A DNA stretch of 64,000 nucleotides from Rhizobium sp. Root1220 (GTDB lineage: Bacteria; Pseudomonadota; Alphaproteobacteria; Rhizobiales; Rhizobiaceae). The stretch lies in the NCBI RefSeq assembly GCF_001426265.1, contig NZ_LMDG01000033.1:1-64000 (forward strand). Direction: 5' to 3'. The translations under genes and the position numbers were made by a program. Below are positions 1-8,314 of the stretch, one piece after another (positions within the stretch are counted from its first letter, which is position 1; the number at the start of each line of letters is the position of its first letter). Below the pieces are notes generated by a model. That model worked only from the letters and a program-made list of their open reading frames with translations, was not told the DNA's origin and made no database searches.

Positions 1-1
1 C

Positions 2-82
2 CAAGAATGGAACGACTTCCTAGACAGCTTTGTTGACAACGAGCTGCTCGTCGCTCGCATCAAAGCCAAATCTACGCGGTAG
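2..82 (+). CDS. C-terminal tail of an unidentified protein, cut by the window edge
   Basis: One frame is open from the left edge to a TAG stop at 80-82 and gives 26 residues ending in AKSTR. Nothing in this tail identifies a family. It is listed because it reads as coding (charged and aromatic residues, no rare run) and because the next ORF could only start inside it. It is probably the last part of a mobile-element gene. It may also be a chance open frame. Confidence 0.35.
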   Translation, partial: QEWNDFLDSFVDNELLVARIKAKSTR

Positions 83-110
83 CAATCGGGCGGTTACACC
101 GGAATGCGCA

Positions 111-407
111 TTGGCGAGAGACGCGGTGCGAAGACTGCGCAAGCTTCATGGCGTCAATTTCGCCAATGGCGTCTATGCCAAAGAAATAGAAGCGCTTTAC
201 GCTGAAGCATTCCGACTGACAGCCACAACCGGAATACGGCATGAGGTCGATCATCTCGAGCGGCTCGTGACCGGTGTATCTTCTGGCCTCCACGTCCCTT
301 GGAACCTTCGTGTTATCACGCGGGAAGCCAACCAGAGACGCAAGCGCAAACGGACTTCAGAAGAACTTACCCAACTCAGGAAGCAACTCCCTCCTAATTC
401 TGGATAA
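111..407 (+). CDS. Small HNH-like endonuclease protein
   Basis: The conserved part has His-Glu-Val-Asp-His followed by GLHVPWNLRV and a basic tail. This is the pattern of short phage HNH-type proteins that carry 'VDHI...GLH.PWNL'. The reading frame is open from a TTG at 30, but that start lies inside the preceding tail. TTG 111 or GTG 126 are shorter alternatives, so the start is uncertain. The protein ends in an Arg/Lys-rich stretch, which would suit DNA binding. It is on the plus strand, unlike the element that begins near 1,004, so I assign it to a different mobile region on the left. It could be an inactive remnant. Confidence 0.5.
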   Translation: MARDAVRRLRKLHGVNFANGVYAKEIEALYAEAFRLTATTGIRHEVDHLERLVTGVSSGLHVPWNLRVITREANQRRKRKRTSEELTQLRKQLPPNSG

Positions 408-527
408 CCCCATCCACTGCTTTTAGCCGGACATAAGCCAAGCCTTTCGTGGTCGGATGATGGCTTCGCGCTTCCAAGGAGCATCACGCCGCCTCTTCCG
501 GGTCCAGCCATGCGAGAGGTCCGTGGT

Positions 528-557
528 ATCGGACACCTCGGCGCATCGGACACCTCG
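528..557. repeat. Tandem 13-bp direct repeat
   Basis: ATCGGACACCTCG occurs at 528-540 and again at 545-557, 17 bases apart. It lies in the non-coding junction. It could be part of an old insertion-sequence end or a protein-binding repeat. I see no transposase next to it. Confidence 0.6.
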
Positions 558-727
558 CTCGCCGGAAGACCCGAAAGTGTTTTTCTGGTGTCGCCACCTT
601 GTCGCCACCGGCGGAGAACCGTTTGGGCTGTACCCACTGTTCATCCATTCCCCTCACCGTTGATCTCCAAAGGGATCGCGGGCGCAGGGCTACCGAGGTA
701 CCTTGCCAAGCAAACACGCTTCAGAGG

Positions 728-781
728 TTTTAAGATCGCTCACCGCAAGGTATACGGCTTCGATCCCCGTCGCTCGCACCA
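728..781 (+). other. tRNA-Leu(UAA) 3' half, probable attachment-site remnant
   Basis: The stretch folds as the 3' half of a class II tRNA. It has a 7-base anticodon loop TTTAAGA (729-735, anticodon UAA), a 3' anticodon strand, a short variable arm ACC-GCAA-GGT (742-751), a T arm ACGGC-TTCGATC-CCCGT (one C-C mismatch), an acceptor strand CGCTCGC (771-777) and ACCA. The bases before the loop do not pair with the 3' anticodon strand, so homology stops at the anticodon loop. This is what integrases that use a tRNA 3' end leave at the far end of an element. By orientation, the intact tRNA should lie to the left, outside the window. It is not a functional tRNA gene. Confidence 0.65.
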
Positions 782-1003
782 AATTGAAAACGCTAGATAA
801 AATCGCCTTACTGCAGCCATGACGTTTGCTGCATGGCGACAGCTGGGGGCACGGAACGCGTTGGATTATCTGCCAAGCGCAGCGATGCAAGCGAGTTTTG
901 TGCGAAATGGCCCCAATCGTAGGGTCGGATATCTATCGCTCGCCGAGTGGATCACTCTATTTTTCCCCGGAACTAACCTCGGTGCAGTAGCAGCACACCC
1001 CGA

Positions 1004-1813
1004 TCATCCCCAAGAACGAGCATCAGCCTCTTTTTTCAAGAACTTATTGTCCACCTTGGGATAATTTTTCAACCGGGCAATCTTTTTCAAAATGCCCCCA
1101 CGAAGGGGCTCTTTATCGCTACCGTAGTGAAGGCGTCGATGGCATGTTGGACAAACGGCTATAGTATTGTCCGCGCTATCTGGCCCCCCTTCCGCGAGAG
1201 GGCGAACGTGGTGGACCTCCAGATAAGGCTCGCCATCGTCACGAACAAATGGCGCCAGTTCGTCGCATGCCTCGCAAACACCGGCGGCCATCACCAAAAC
1301 CCACGCGATCACGTTTGGATCACGTATGAACCGTGCCGTTATGCTTTGAATTCGGGTGCCACTTAAAAGATTAGTCGGCGGCGGAGTGGCCGGATTACGC
1401 TTGATCTTCTGGCGAGCCGAAAGAACGCGTGTCTCAAGGTCTTCACGGTCGGCAGTTGGCAATTCCGGTGAGTTTTGGCGTTGCCAAACCAAATTGATCA
1501 TGGGGATTATTTTGGCAGCTACCTTTGCGCCGACATTCCCTCTGGGCAGGTAGCCGTTCAGCGTCTGCAAGCCCAATTCTTCTAATACAGCGGAGATATT
1601 GGCCATGCGAAATTCGTATGCACCTGCTGACCGCGATGACAGGGCATCCCTAAGAACCGAGTTCCTTTTTTCAGTCTTATTAACCCTCACTCCCGCCTGT
1701 TCCTCCATCTGCAGATCGCGATAAGCAACCACGCAAGCAAAAAGCTCCGCATCCGTCCAGTCACGACTATTTTCCGGCTTTATCGCCAAGACTATCCCTC
1801 GATAAGTGTGCAA
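1004..1813 (-). CDS. HNH endonuclease with McrA-like zinc-bound core
   Basis: A 269-aa protein. Residues about 17-105 form an N-terminal domain common in bacterial HNH nucleases (RSAGAYEFRMANISAVLEEL). The C-terminal half holds the nuclease: Cys180-x2-Cys183, His201-His202, Asn216, then Cys221-x2-Cys224-His and His229, i.e. two CxxC pairs plus the catalytic HNH residues. The start is TTG 1813, eight bases after the stop of the gene before it, so the two are surely co-transcribed. No RBS decides the start strongly, and a second TTG a few codons in is possible. As the last gene of the SIR2 unit it may be its nuclease effector or a separate modified-DNA restriction enzyme; the sequence cannot decide. 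Confidence 0.85.
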   Translation of the reverse strand: MHTYRGIVLAIKPENSRDWTDAELFACVVAYRDLQMEEQAGVRVNKTEKRNSVLRDALSSRSAGAYEFRMANISAVLEELGLQTLNGYLPRGNVGAKVAAKIIPMINLVWQRQNSPELPTADREDLETRVLSARQKIKRNPATPPPTNLLSGTRIQSITARFIRDPNVIAWVLVMAAGVCEACDELAPFVRDDGEPYLEVHHVRPLAEGGPDSADNTIAVCPTCHRRLHYGSDKEPLRGGILKKIARLKNYPKVDNKFLKKEADARSWG

Positions 1814-1821
1814 CCATCGGC

Positions 1822-3609
1822 TCAGTGGTGCGCCGGAATTGCTATCTCCAAAGTTTTAAGGTGTCCATTCCATCGTCGGAACGCTGCCTCTTCAGCAATC
1901 GCAGGATCGCTGACCGCTATACGATCAATCAACGTACGCATGTCTTTGATACGCCAACCGAAAGCTTGAGGCTTAAACATCTTTTCGATTAGAGAAAACG
2001 TGGGCCGTGGACGCACTTCGGGATGGGTCGATCGTAAAAGTTCGCGAAGGACCAACATGCCATCGGCAGGCACCAAGTACGGCAAAATCAACGCTACCGC
2101 CTCTTCGAAGGCTGTGTTCGTTGCTATTGCTGCCAACGCAAATTGCTCCGAAATTCCGGCGGATCGGATGGATGGATCAGAGGGCCAAACACGCTTAAGC
2201 CATGGCCCCACGCGCTCTCGCCATACTTCATCGACGCCGCTCGCTTCCATGGCATCGGTCGCAGCGGCTGCATGCTGCTGAACGTAACTTGCTATCCAAG
2301 CTGCCGCATCCAGCTGCATTTCTTTCGTCATAGCTCGAATTGCATCACGCACCCGATCACGAGGCATCTCGTCTACTCCGACTTCAATCCCTGCAAGCAT
2401 CAGGAGCTGAGCAAGATTGCGGTCATAACGGCTCAGGCGCTGTATGCGCGCCGGAGTGAATATCTCAAAGAAGCTCGCTTTGATTGCCGACCAGAGTTGA
2501 GGATCAAACCGCGCCTGCCAACTAATACCTTGCCATAGGGCTACCGCTTCCTCCTCGTTGGTCCAGTCGAGGCCGGGTAGCAAGTTCCGCTCCACCCAGG
2601 ACGGATCTACAGCATACAAGTAGGGGAGCCTCGACGCTGCGATGACCCTTGCTGGCCGATGTGGGATGAGATCGGCCCCGATTAACGCATCTAGTCGCGG
2701 TGCTAAATCACTGGGAATACCCGCGCCCACCCTCAGATTGCGACGAAATAGTTCGTTAAAGAATGCCTGCGCGAGATATCCCATGGATCGGTTAATTGTG
2801 AAGAAAACCCAATCCGCATCTTCCACATTGATGTTTGATAGGTCTGTCGCGGCGGCTTCCAGCGTACGGTCGAACAGCGACCAGAAGGGCGACATCAAAT
2901 CAGAGGAAAGTTCAGTCTTACTGGCCGCTTGCACAATTTGAGCAGCGGCCTGCGAGAACTGGGGTTGCGAAAATAGGTCATCGGGCACCCGGCTCAGCAA
3001 CGAGAAAAGGCGTCCCGCGATACCGCTCGCTATACTATCGCGCAGCCCCCACAGCCCATTTCTCCATACTTCCGCGCCTCCACGATTTGGACGCAGAGAT
3101 AACATCTCAAGCGCCGATACCGCGCGGTCGCCATAGGCAGCCGCAAACTGCCGCCAGGTTTCGACGAGACCCTCCCCAGAGCTTTCATCCTTACTCAGAA
3201 GGTCCACTAGATCCTCTAGCTCCAGCACACCCAGGTCATCGACGTCATATTCCGTATCCGGCCCAAAGCGACTTTCCACCCAAACAGAAAAATGTGCTTG
3301 CTCTCCCTCAGCGGCACGCCACTTAGGATAAAGTGAACGTAGTCGTGCTAATTCGTTTTCGAGTATCTCAGTAAGCGGCGGGTTCTCGACGCGATGAATT
3401 GCAACTATTCGATCGAATATCCGCCTATCGCGGGAACTGGCACGCTCGTGCTCTTCAATCCCAGACATCAATTCTTCGGGCGGACCTTTGACGATCTCCA
3501 ATGAAAGTTTGCTGCGCCCCGCATCGTCCAGGTCAGGCCAGATCTTCGCAAGAAGATCCATTGCCTCCTTCCGCAGTGAGGATCGCCAAAGCGGCGGCAT
3601 CTTACCCAT
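1822..3609 (-). CDS. Large partner of the SIR2 protein, DUF4020-like region
   Basis: A 595-aa helical, Trp/Arg-rich protein with no Walker, nuclease or membrane motif that I can see. In my recollection, many bacterial SIR2 defence proteins of about 1,250 aa carry such a region, including a C-terminal DUF4020-like part, in the same chain as the sirtuin domain; here it is a separate ORF. Its ATG overlaps the SIR2 stop by 8 bases, and a GGAGG ribosome site lies about ten bases upstream, inside the SIR2 gene. Translational coupling is therefore plausible. An alternative is that a one-base slip split a single gene. The assignment to DUF4020 is from general resemblance only. Confidence 0.6.
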   Translation of the reverse strand: MGKMPPLWRSSLRKEAMDLLAKIWPDLDDAGRSKLSLEIVKGPPEELMSGIEEHERASSRDRRIFDRIVAIHRVENPPLTEILENELARLRSLYPKWRAAEGEQAHFSVWVESRFGPDTEYDVDDLGVLELEDLVDLLSKDESSGEGLVETWRQFAAAYGDRAVSALEMLSLRPNRGGAEVWRNGLWGLRDSIASGIAGRLFSLLSRVPDDLFSQPQFSQAAAQIVQAASKTELSSDLMSPFWSLFDRTLEAAATDLSNINVEDADWVFFTINRSMGYLAQAFFNELFRRNLRVGAGIPSDLAPRLDALIGADLIPHRPARVIAASRLPYLYAVDPSWVERNLLPGLDWTNEEEAVALWQGISWQARFDPQLWSAIKASFFEIFTPARIQRLSRYDRNLAQLLMLAGIEVGVDEMPRDRVRDAIRAMTKEMQLDAAAWIASYVQQHAAAATDAMEASGVDEVWRERVGPWLKRVWPSDPSIRSAGISEQFALAAIATNTAFEEAVALILPYLVPADGMLVLRELLRSTHPEVRPRPTFSLIEKMFKPQAFGWRIKDMRTLIDRIAVSDPAIAEEAAFRRWNGHLKTLEIAIPAHH

Positions 3610-5635
3610 TTAAGAGCGCCTCCAATTTCTCATCGATTGTAACGTGAGCACTTTGTCCGGCGGCAGCCAAGGCTAGTCTTTGGAAGCCAAGGTATGGGAT
3701 CCTCCTCCACCGAGCGACAAATTCACGGCTCAGCGTGGCATCCGTTGCCTCAAGACGCTGCCATCCGCGCCAGATCAAATCAAACAATTTTGCCCACGGC
3801 TTATGGTTGAAATTTTGGACATGAGGCTCGATCGAGGGTCTGCTTGCAAAGCTTGCATCATATGTTGCGTCTGCCTCTCCCGCCACCGCATATAGCTCCA
3901 AAACTCCGCGTAGAAGGCTCGTCAACAGGTCAAGTCTTGCTGCCCAGAACGCGTCCGGGTCAGGAAGGGCATCGATTGTATCGAGGATTTCTTGCAGCCT
4001 ATCCTCGTCTCGAAATTCCACTTCGGCGCTTGCAACATGCGAAAGACGCGAGCCATCAGGCTTAGGATCAATCGCGTCAACATCCCCCATATATCTCAAG
4101 AATGACCGGTCCAGCGTCAACACGGGGCGTAGTGCTGCCTCTAACTCCCGCTCGGCAATCGGCGCCTCGGGATCGGTACTCAACTGCGTGTAGGGGTCCC
4201 ATAGCGGTTGGTCCGATGGTCTTTTGAATGCCCAGTCGCCTTCTGCCGATACAATTTTCCAAAACAATGCATATCCCGCCGCCAAACTATCCAATCCAGC
4301 CAACCGGGCACGGAGATAGATCCGCAGTTCGGGATGGGGTCGCTTACCACTGCGAAGCTTTTCGATCACCCAATCTACAAGCTCAATTGATCCGAGATGG
4401 GATGCAAGCCATGCAATCAGCCCTTCAGCTGTCGAACTCAGTTGCTTAGGTTCGCCTCGAACGAACGGAAACAATTCTCTAAGGTGCAGTGTCGGAGAAG
4501 GAGGATCGTCGCGACCTTCGCTTCGCGCAGCGGCGAGCGACTTGAGGTGATCGTCGGCGATGACGTTCTCACGCTGCTCCAATACCTTGAGCCATTCGAT
4601 TGGCGGTGAGGGATTGAGTGATGCAAAAATACGGGCGCCATGACCGTTGTCATCTGGCCTCCGCACCACTGCCCACAATAAATTCTCAACGTCGCTGGGA
4701 TGTTGAGTGGCCGGGAGCCCCGGTGCGATGCGTTGGATCATCAACTGAGTATTTTTCAGATAGTCTTGTCGCGCCTCGGCCCACGCAACTAGCGTCTTCT
4801 TAAGAAGCGCATGTTTGCGCCCTTGGTTATAGAAGATCGGCTCAAGTTTGCGATCAATCCACGGCTGCCTATCGGGTTGAGTTCTGCCGGAGTAAGGGAG
4901 AAAAATGTAAGCTGGCTCACGGGGCGGCCGACCACGCACAGCAGTTTCCTCAGCGGCGAACGCATCGGTCATATAGCGCAGAACGGGATCATTTAGACTG
5001 TACCCAATGAACAAGACAGTGAAGTCTGAGAACAAGCGGGCGACAAAACGCGCTGCCCACGCCTCTGTCAGATAGGCACGACCGAAGTCGCCGCTCGTGA
5101 GCACGAGGTGATCGTTGCCCTCGTTTGCGGGCGCCAGCCTACCGTGCAAATATACGATGCTCCTCCAGGTCGCGATCCGATCGTTACGTGGAATAGGCAA
5201 TACCGGTCCAGAGTGGAGGTCCCGTCCGAGTGCCATTCCGGCTTGTGCGTGCTCGAAGAAAGTATCGAAGTTCGTAGTTACAAGTCTCAGTCCATTGCCC
5301 TGTCGCATACTCGCGAGGCGAAGGATTGCCCGGTGCATATCTAAATCTGTCGGCTGCCGATCGAGGCGTTCGGCCACCTTGCGGCGAACTTCAGCAGAGG
5401 AAAACTTGCTTTCGATGACACCGAGCATGCGGTCGGGCCAAGCCCATTCAGCGCTCTTGTTGGGTGGCAAGGCTAGTCCGAGTTCGTCATAGCAATACGC
5501 TACAAGCCCTGCATAACTGGGAAGCCCGGCACCCATTGAAATGCCAGCTCCGCAGAAGATTACTACCCTGTCATCTTCCAGTTGCTGCACTAGTCGGTCA
5601 GGTACGAAGGGGCCCTTGGAAACAAAGGTCGGCAT
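3602..5635 (-). CDS. SIR2-domain protein, candidate NAD-depleting defence effector
   Basis: A 677-aa protein. The N-terminal 230 residues are a SIR2-like NAD-binding domain: CGAGIS at 28-33, TTNFD at 120-124, YLHGRL with the catalytic-type His at 162-167, LTSGDFG at 179-185, and GYSLNDPVLRY at 211-221. Proteins with this domain plus a long unknown C-terminal part act in phage defence by cutting NAD+ (Thoeris ThsA, DSR1, DSR2). The C-terminal 440 residues are helical and unrecognised, probably a sensor or scaffold. The ATG follows about 260 bases of non-coding DNA, so this is the first gene of the three-gene unit. The function in defence is inference from domain and context. Confidence 0.85.
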   Translation of the reverse strand: MPTFVSKGPFVPDRLVQQLEDDRVVIFCGAGISMGAGLPSYAGLVAYCYDELGLALPPNKSAEWAWPDRMLGVIESKFSSAEVRRKVAERLDRQPTDLDMHRAILRLASMRQGNGLRLVTTNFDTFFEHAQAGMALGRDLHSGPVLPIPRNDRIATWRSIVYLHGRLAPANEGNDHLVLTSGDFGRAYLTEAWAARFVARLFSDFTVLFIGYSLNDPVLRYMTDAFAAEETAVRGRPPREPAYIFLPYSGRTQPDRQPWIDRKLEPIFYNQGRKHALLKKTLVAWAEARQDYLKNTQLMIQRIAPGLPATQHPSDVENLLWAVVRRPDDNGHGARIFASLNPSPPIEWLKVLEQRENVIADDHLKSLAAARSEGRDDPPSPTLHLRELFPFVRGEPKQLSSTAEGLIAWLASHLGSIELVDWVIEKLRSGKRPHPELRIYLRARLAGLDSLAAGYALFWKIVSAEGDWAFKRPSDQPLWDPYTQLSTDPEAPIAERELEAALRPVLTLDRSFLRYMGDVDAIDPKPDGSRLSHVASAEVEFRDEDRLQEILDTIDALPDPDAFWAARLDLLTSLLRGVLELYAVAGEADATYDASFASRPSIEPHVQNFNHKPWAKLFDLIWRGWQRLEATDATLSREFVARWRRIPYLGFQRLALAAAGQSAHVTIDEKLEALLNG

Positions 5636-5898
5636 CTACAACATCTTAAAAATAGTGGAATATCCGGCAATAAGCGGCACTTCCCCGACAAACACAAGCC
5701 TCTTCTCGATCAACCACTAATTATGCGTTTCCTATCTACTAAAATATTGGTTGCGTGTGGGAGGTCCAGCCGGGTCGAAGAGCGATGCCGACTTGTTAAC
5801 CATGTCTATACCCGCACTTGCATACCTTTGAACCATGGAGGAACGCCAGGGTCTTCCACTCTGCCAGCACTCTGTCAGCCGCACAGATCGAGCAGGCG

Positions 5899-6879
5899 TC
5901 AACAGTAATCGTCGATCGTGTCGCCGCCTTCCCACGGCAAGCCTTGCGCTATGGCGAACTCTTTCTCCGCCCCCTCCCGTGTGAAAAACGTGCCACGGCT
6001 CTCGTGCACGAACATGTCGTTCTCGAACGTCACTTGCGCAAGCGACCACGGTTTGATTGCCTCCTCGCCGTGTTCACCGAGTATGAACAGAGCGGCGCCG
6101 TCTTCGGACATGGCAGCTTTGCCCACCTTGGTAACACCAAAGGGTGAAACGACTGCTATCGCCCCTTCTTCCAAACGGTCGTAGTAGCTTGCCAGCGGTT
6201 TCTCTTCGGTCGTTTTGGGGCACAGGGGAAATTCTGCGGGGACTTTCCACTTCCGCTGGACGGCGCCCGGCGTTTGTGAGACGACGATTTCTGGAGGCGG
6301 TGGTTCCACTGGGGCAGCAGAGCGCCCGAATATCCATTCGCCGAGAGAACCTCCGCTTGAAGCACGATCGGACCGCGCCCAGACGAGCATTCGTTCGCGG
6401 CTGTAATCAGCTTCGGCAGGCGTTACGGTCCGCATCCATTCGAAGTCCGGGGTCAGCGCACCATTCTTCGGGTTATCCGGATCGGCAAGGAACTCTTCGA
6501 TACTGCCGTAAAGAAATACTACCCGCTTCGCGGTGATCGGATTGAGTAGGATGTTTTCAAGCCGAGTGACCCAGCGGAGGTTATTCGGCCGGTTGTTGCA
6601 ACGGTTGGTGTCGATGTGGTCAACCACGTGGCTTGCGCTCGGCTGATCGCCATGGAAGGCGGTTGCAACGATCCGGTGGACTTTATGCTCGGAAACGCTC
6701 AAATAGCCATCGCTCGCGCCCTGCGTGCCGAAGGTCCAGATTTCATCGAGGGGCCGCCGTCGCTTGCCCGCCACCCCCCGCCGGAGAACAGCGCCGTTAT
6801 CTCGGACGGAGTACTCTTCCCCACGATAAGCGCAAGTGACTTCCCTTTCGAAGTTTTGAAGATCAGCTTTGTTCGACAT
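5899..6879 (-). CDS. HNH endonuclease of the homing type with an unknown C-terminal domain
   Basis: 326 aa from the ATG at 6879; an in-frame start 14 codons earlier (6921) is less likely. The first 110 residues match free-standing homing-type HNH nucleases: a NUMOD-like beta segment (YSVRDNGAVLRR), then HRIVATAF, VDHIDTNRCNNRPNNLRWVT and an Asn after it. The last 90 residues form a second, mixed alpha/beta region that I do not recognise. It lies between the Xre regulator and the SIR2 unit. It could be a selfish homing enzyme or part of the cargo. The HNH core is clear; the role is open. Confidence 0.8.
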   Translation of the reverse strand: MSNKADLQNFEREVTCAYRGEEYSVRDNGAVLRRGVAGKRRRPLDEIWTFGTQGASDGYLSVSEHKVHRIVATAFHGDQPSASHVVDHIDTNRCNNRPNNLRWVTRLENILLNPITAKRVVFLYGSIEEFLADPDNPKNGALTPDFEWMRTVTPAEADYSRERMLVWARSDRASSGGSLGEWIFGRSAAPVEPPPPEIVVSQTPGAVQRKWKVPAEFPLCPKTTEEKPLASYYDRLEEGAIAVVSPFGVTKVGKAAMSEDGAALFILGEHGEEAIKPWSLAQVTFENDMFVHESRGTFFTREGAEKEFAIAQGLPWEGGDTIDDYC

Positions 6880-6993
6880 AACGTGTCTTTCAGCTTGCAA
6901 TGAACGTTGGCGGTTTCTCATTTAGTAAAGGTGCTATCGACGACAGCAAGGCGTATCACCGTTCTTTATGCGCCACGTTCGTTGTCGTATTCC

Positions 6994-7248
6994 TCAAGCT
7001 TCGCCATCGCGCGCCTCCTCCATCATGCCCTCAAGATTGATGATCAGCTTGACCAGCAGCGCCGGATAGCGGAACTCCCGGCCTTGCTCGATGCCTTCAA
7101 GCGTGCGCGCCGGAACACCCAAGAGGTAACCGGCTTCTGCGACGTTGATGCCAAGCTGCTTACGGAAGTGGCGCAGGGTGTCGGTGACAAATTGCGGATT
7201 GCCGCATTGCGCATGTAGTTTGTCGAATTCTGGTGTCTTAACGGACAT
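6994..7248 (-). CDS. Xre-family HTH transcriptional regulator
   Basis: 84 aa with one helix-turn-helix: VTDTLRHFRKQLGINVAEAGYLLGVPARTLEGIEQG. The ATG at 7248 is preceded by AAAGGGA at a good distance. Its promoter holds two 17-bp palindromes that sit between and on the -35 and -10 boxes, so it very probably represses itself. It may also control its neighbours in the element. It is typical in size of phage-satellite and toxin-associated Xre repressors; no toxin is adjacent. Confidence 0.85.
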   Translation of the reverse strand: MSVKTPEFDKLHAQCGNPQFVTDTLRHFRKQLGINVAEAGYLLGVPARTLEGIEQGREFRYPALLVKLIINLEGMMEEARDGEA

Positions 7249-7279
7249 GGCATTCCCTTTCAGAACTGTTCACGCCACA

Positions 7280-7308
7280 TCTATAATACGCTGCACGCGT
7301 ATACGCAA
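7280..7308 (-). promoter_or_regulatory. Promoter of the Xre gene
   Basis: On the minus strand a -35 box TTGCGT (7308-7303) and a -10 box TATAGA (7285-7280) are separated by exactly 17 bases. The ATG is 32 bases below the -10 box. The spacer is itself a palindrome (operator 1). This is read by eye and has not been tested. Confidence 0.55.
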
Positions 7309-7317
7309 GCTGCGTAT
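7286..7317. promoter_or_regulatory. Double palindromic operator
   Basis: Two copies of ATACGC-N5-GCGTAT lie at 7286-7302 and 7301-7317, overlapping by two bases. The first fills the promoter spacer and the second covers the -35 box and the bases above it. A dimeric HTH protein bound here would block RNA polymerase. The Xre protein encoded just below is the obvious candidate. Confidence 0.7.
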
Positions 7318-7322
7318 GTTCG

Positions 7323-7451
7323 CTAGTCGAAACTTTCCCAGAGCGATTGCGCCTTGGTCTTCGGGGCGCGGCGCGGCAGGTGGTTGAATGCCAAGTCCAA
7401 CTCATCCTTGTCCCCGACGACCGGGCCGCCTTGGACGCGCGGCTCCGGCAC
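7323..7451 (-). CDS. Possible 42-aa protein
   Basis: A short frame from GTG 7451 ends in a tail (LDLAFNHLPRRAPKTKAQSLW) that reads as genuine protein rather than as a shadow. The start is uncertain; the frame is open further up to 7562, but that part is Cys/Arg/Ser-rich and unlikely. No family is recognised. It sits just upstream of the Xre promoter and downstream of the serine recombinase. Confidence 0.35.
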   Translation of the reverse strand: MPEPRVQGGPVVGDKDELDLAFNHLPRRAPKTKAQSLWESFD

Positions 7452-7600
7452 ATGCCTCCTCGCGGCGTTTAGGAAAGCACAAGGGCACGAAGGGCAGGAC
7501 GATTGGGAGCGCCGCTTTCGGGCAATTTTGTGCGAACCGGGGGCCCCTTTTGCTACCCCCACCCCCGCCTGCCGAAGACCCGGGCAGCGGGAGCCCCGGC

Positions 7601-8314
7601 CTACTTCGTTTCTGGCTTCCGTTCCAGCATCCGGGCGACGGCCGCTCTGGTAAACCGCGTCCCCGCGCCCGACAGATACCCGGCTTCCTCCAATGCAACA
7701 GCAACATCGTTGAGCGAGCGTCGCTTGCCGTTGACCGGATAGCGGTCCAGCTTCTTGGCCAGCGCGACCATCTCCGCGCCGCCTTCAATCTCGGTGTAGT
7801 TCTTCCGGCCCCCGACCTTCTTTCCGGTCTCGCGGCGTTTGCGCTCACGTGCCCCTCTCAACTTCTCGACCAGCATCGCCTTCTCGAATTCGGAGACCGC
7901 ACCGAGAACCTGCCGGATTAGCCGCGCGGTCGGCGTGTCAGCAACGAAGCTGTCGGGGCTGTCGATGGCGATCAGGTCGATGCCCCGCGCCTTCAGCATC
8001 TCGTGGCCGGTCTCCTGCACGATGAGGTCACGGGCAAAGCGGCTGGCGGTCTCGACGAGGATGGTGCGCACGCCATTCGACAGCAGGCGCTCGAGCATCG
8101 ACGAGAAGCCGGGGCGTTCAGTGACCGCGTCAGCCCCGCTGACCGCCGCGTCGTAGTAGCTGTCGACGATCTCAAACCCAGCCGCCTTGGCAAAGCATTC
8201 GATGGCATCTCGCTGCCGCCGCTCGCTGTCCTTGTCCGCTCCAACATTGGCAGAACTGGACGTTCGAAGATAGGCCACAGCCTTGACCTTCCCCTTGCTG
8301 TTCAAAGCACCCAT
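7601..8314 (-). CDS. Serine recombinase (resolvase/invertase family)
   Basis: 237 aa. The N-terminal 140 residues are the catalytic domain: YLRTSS with Ser19 in the nucleophile position, RPGFSSMLERL, ETASRFARD, and FEKAMLVEKLRGARERKRRETGKKVGGR as the E-helix and linker. The C-terminal part holds a helix-turn-helix (SLNDVAVALEEAGYLSGAG...FTRAAVARML). The size is that of small resolvases. A second recombinase besides the integrase suggests dimer resolution or a DNA-inversion role in the element. An inverted repeat lies directly upstream. Confidence 0.9.
   Translation of the reverse strand: MGALNSKGKVKAVAYLRTSSSANVGADKDSERRQRDAIECFAKAAGFEIVDSYYDAAVSGADAVTERPGFSSMLERLLSNGVRTILVETASRFARDLIVQETGHEMLKARGIDLIAIDSPDSFVADTPTARLIRQVLGAVSEFEKAMLVEKLRGARERKRRETGKKVGGRKNYTEIEGGAEMVALAKKLDRYPVNGKRRSLNDVAVALEEAGYLSGAGTRFTRAAVARMLERKPETK

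Larger units (their letters stand above)
408..1003. other. Non-coding junction between two mobile regions
   Basis: No convincing gene lies in these 596 bases; the open frames on both strands give Arg/Ser/His-rich low-quality peptides. Two structures are present: a 13-bp direct repeat at 528-557 and the tRNA-Leu-like 3' half at 728-781. The stretch between the tRNA-like end and the stop of the minus-strand HNH gene (782-1003) shows nothing recognisable. Confidence 0.6.

Noticed and set aside
457..800. Several short open frames in the left junction, on both strands
   Set aside because: They give Arg/Ser/Pro-rich peptides, and the last one is partly the translation of the tRNA-like sequence.
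5760..5860. A tRNA-like impression near the SIR2 promoter
   Set aside because: The T-loop-like TTCGACC has no pairing T stem and no acceptor stem; no tRNA fold could be drawn.
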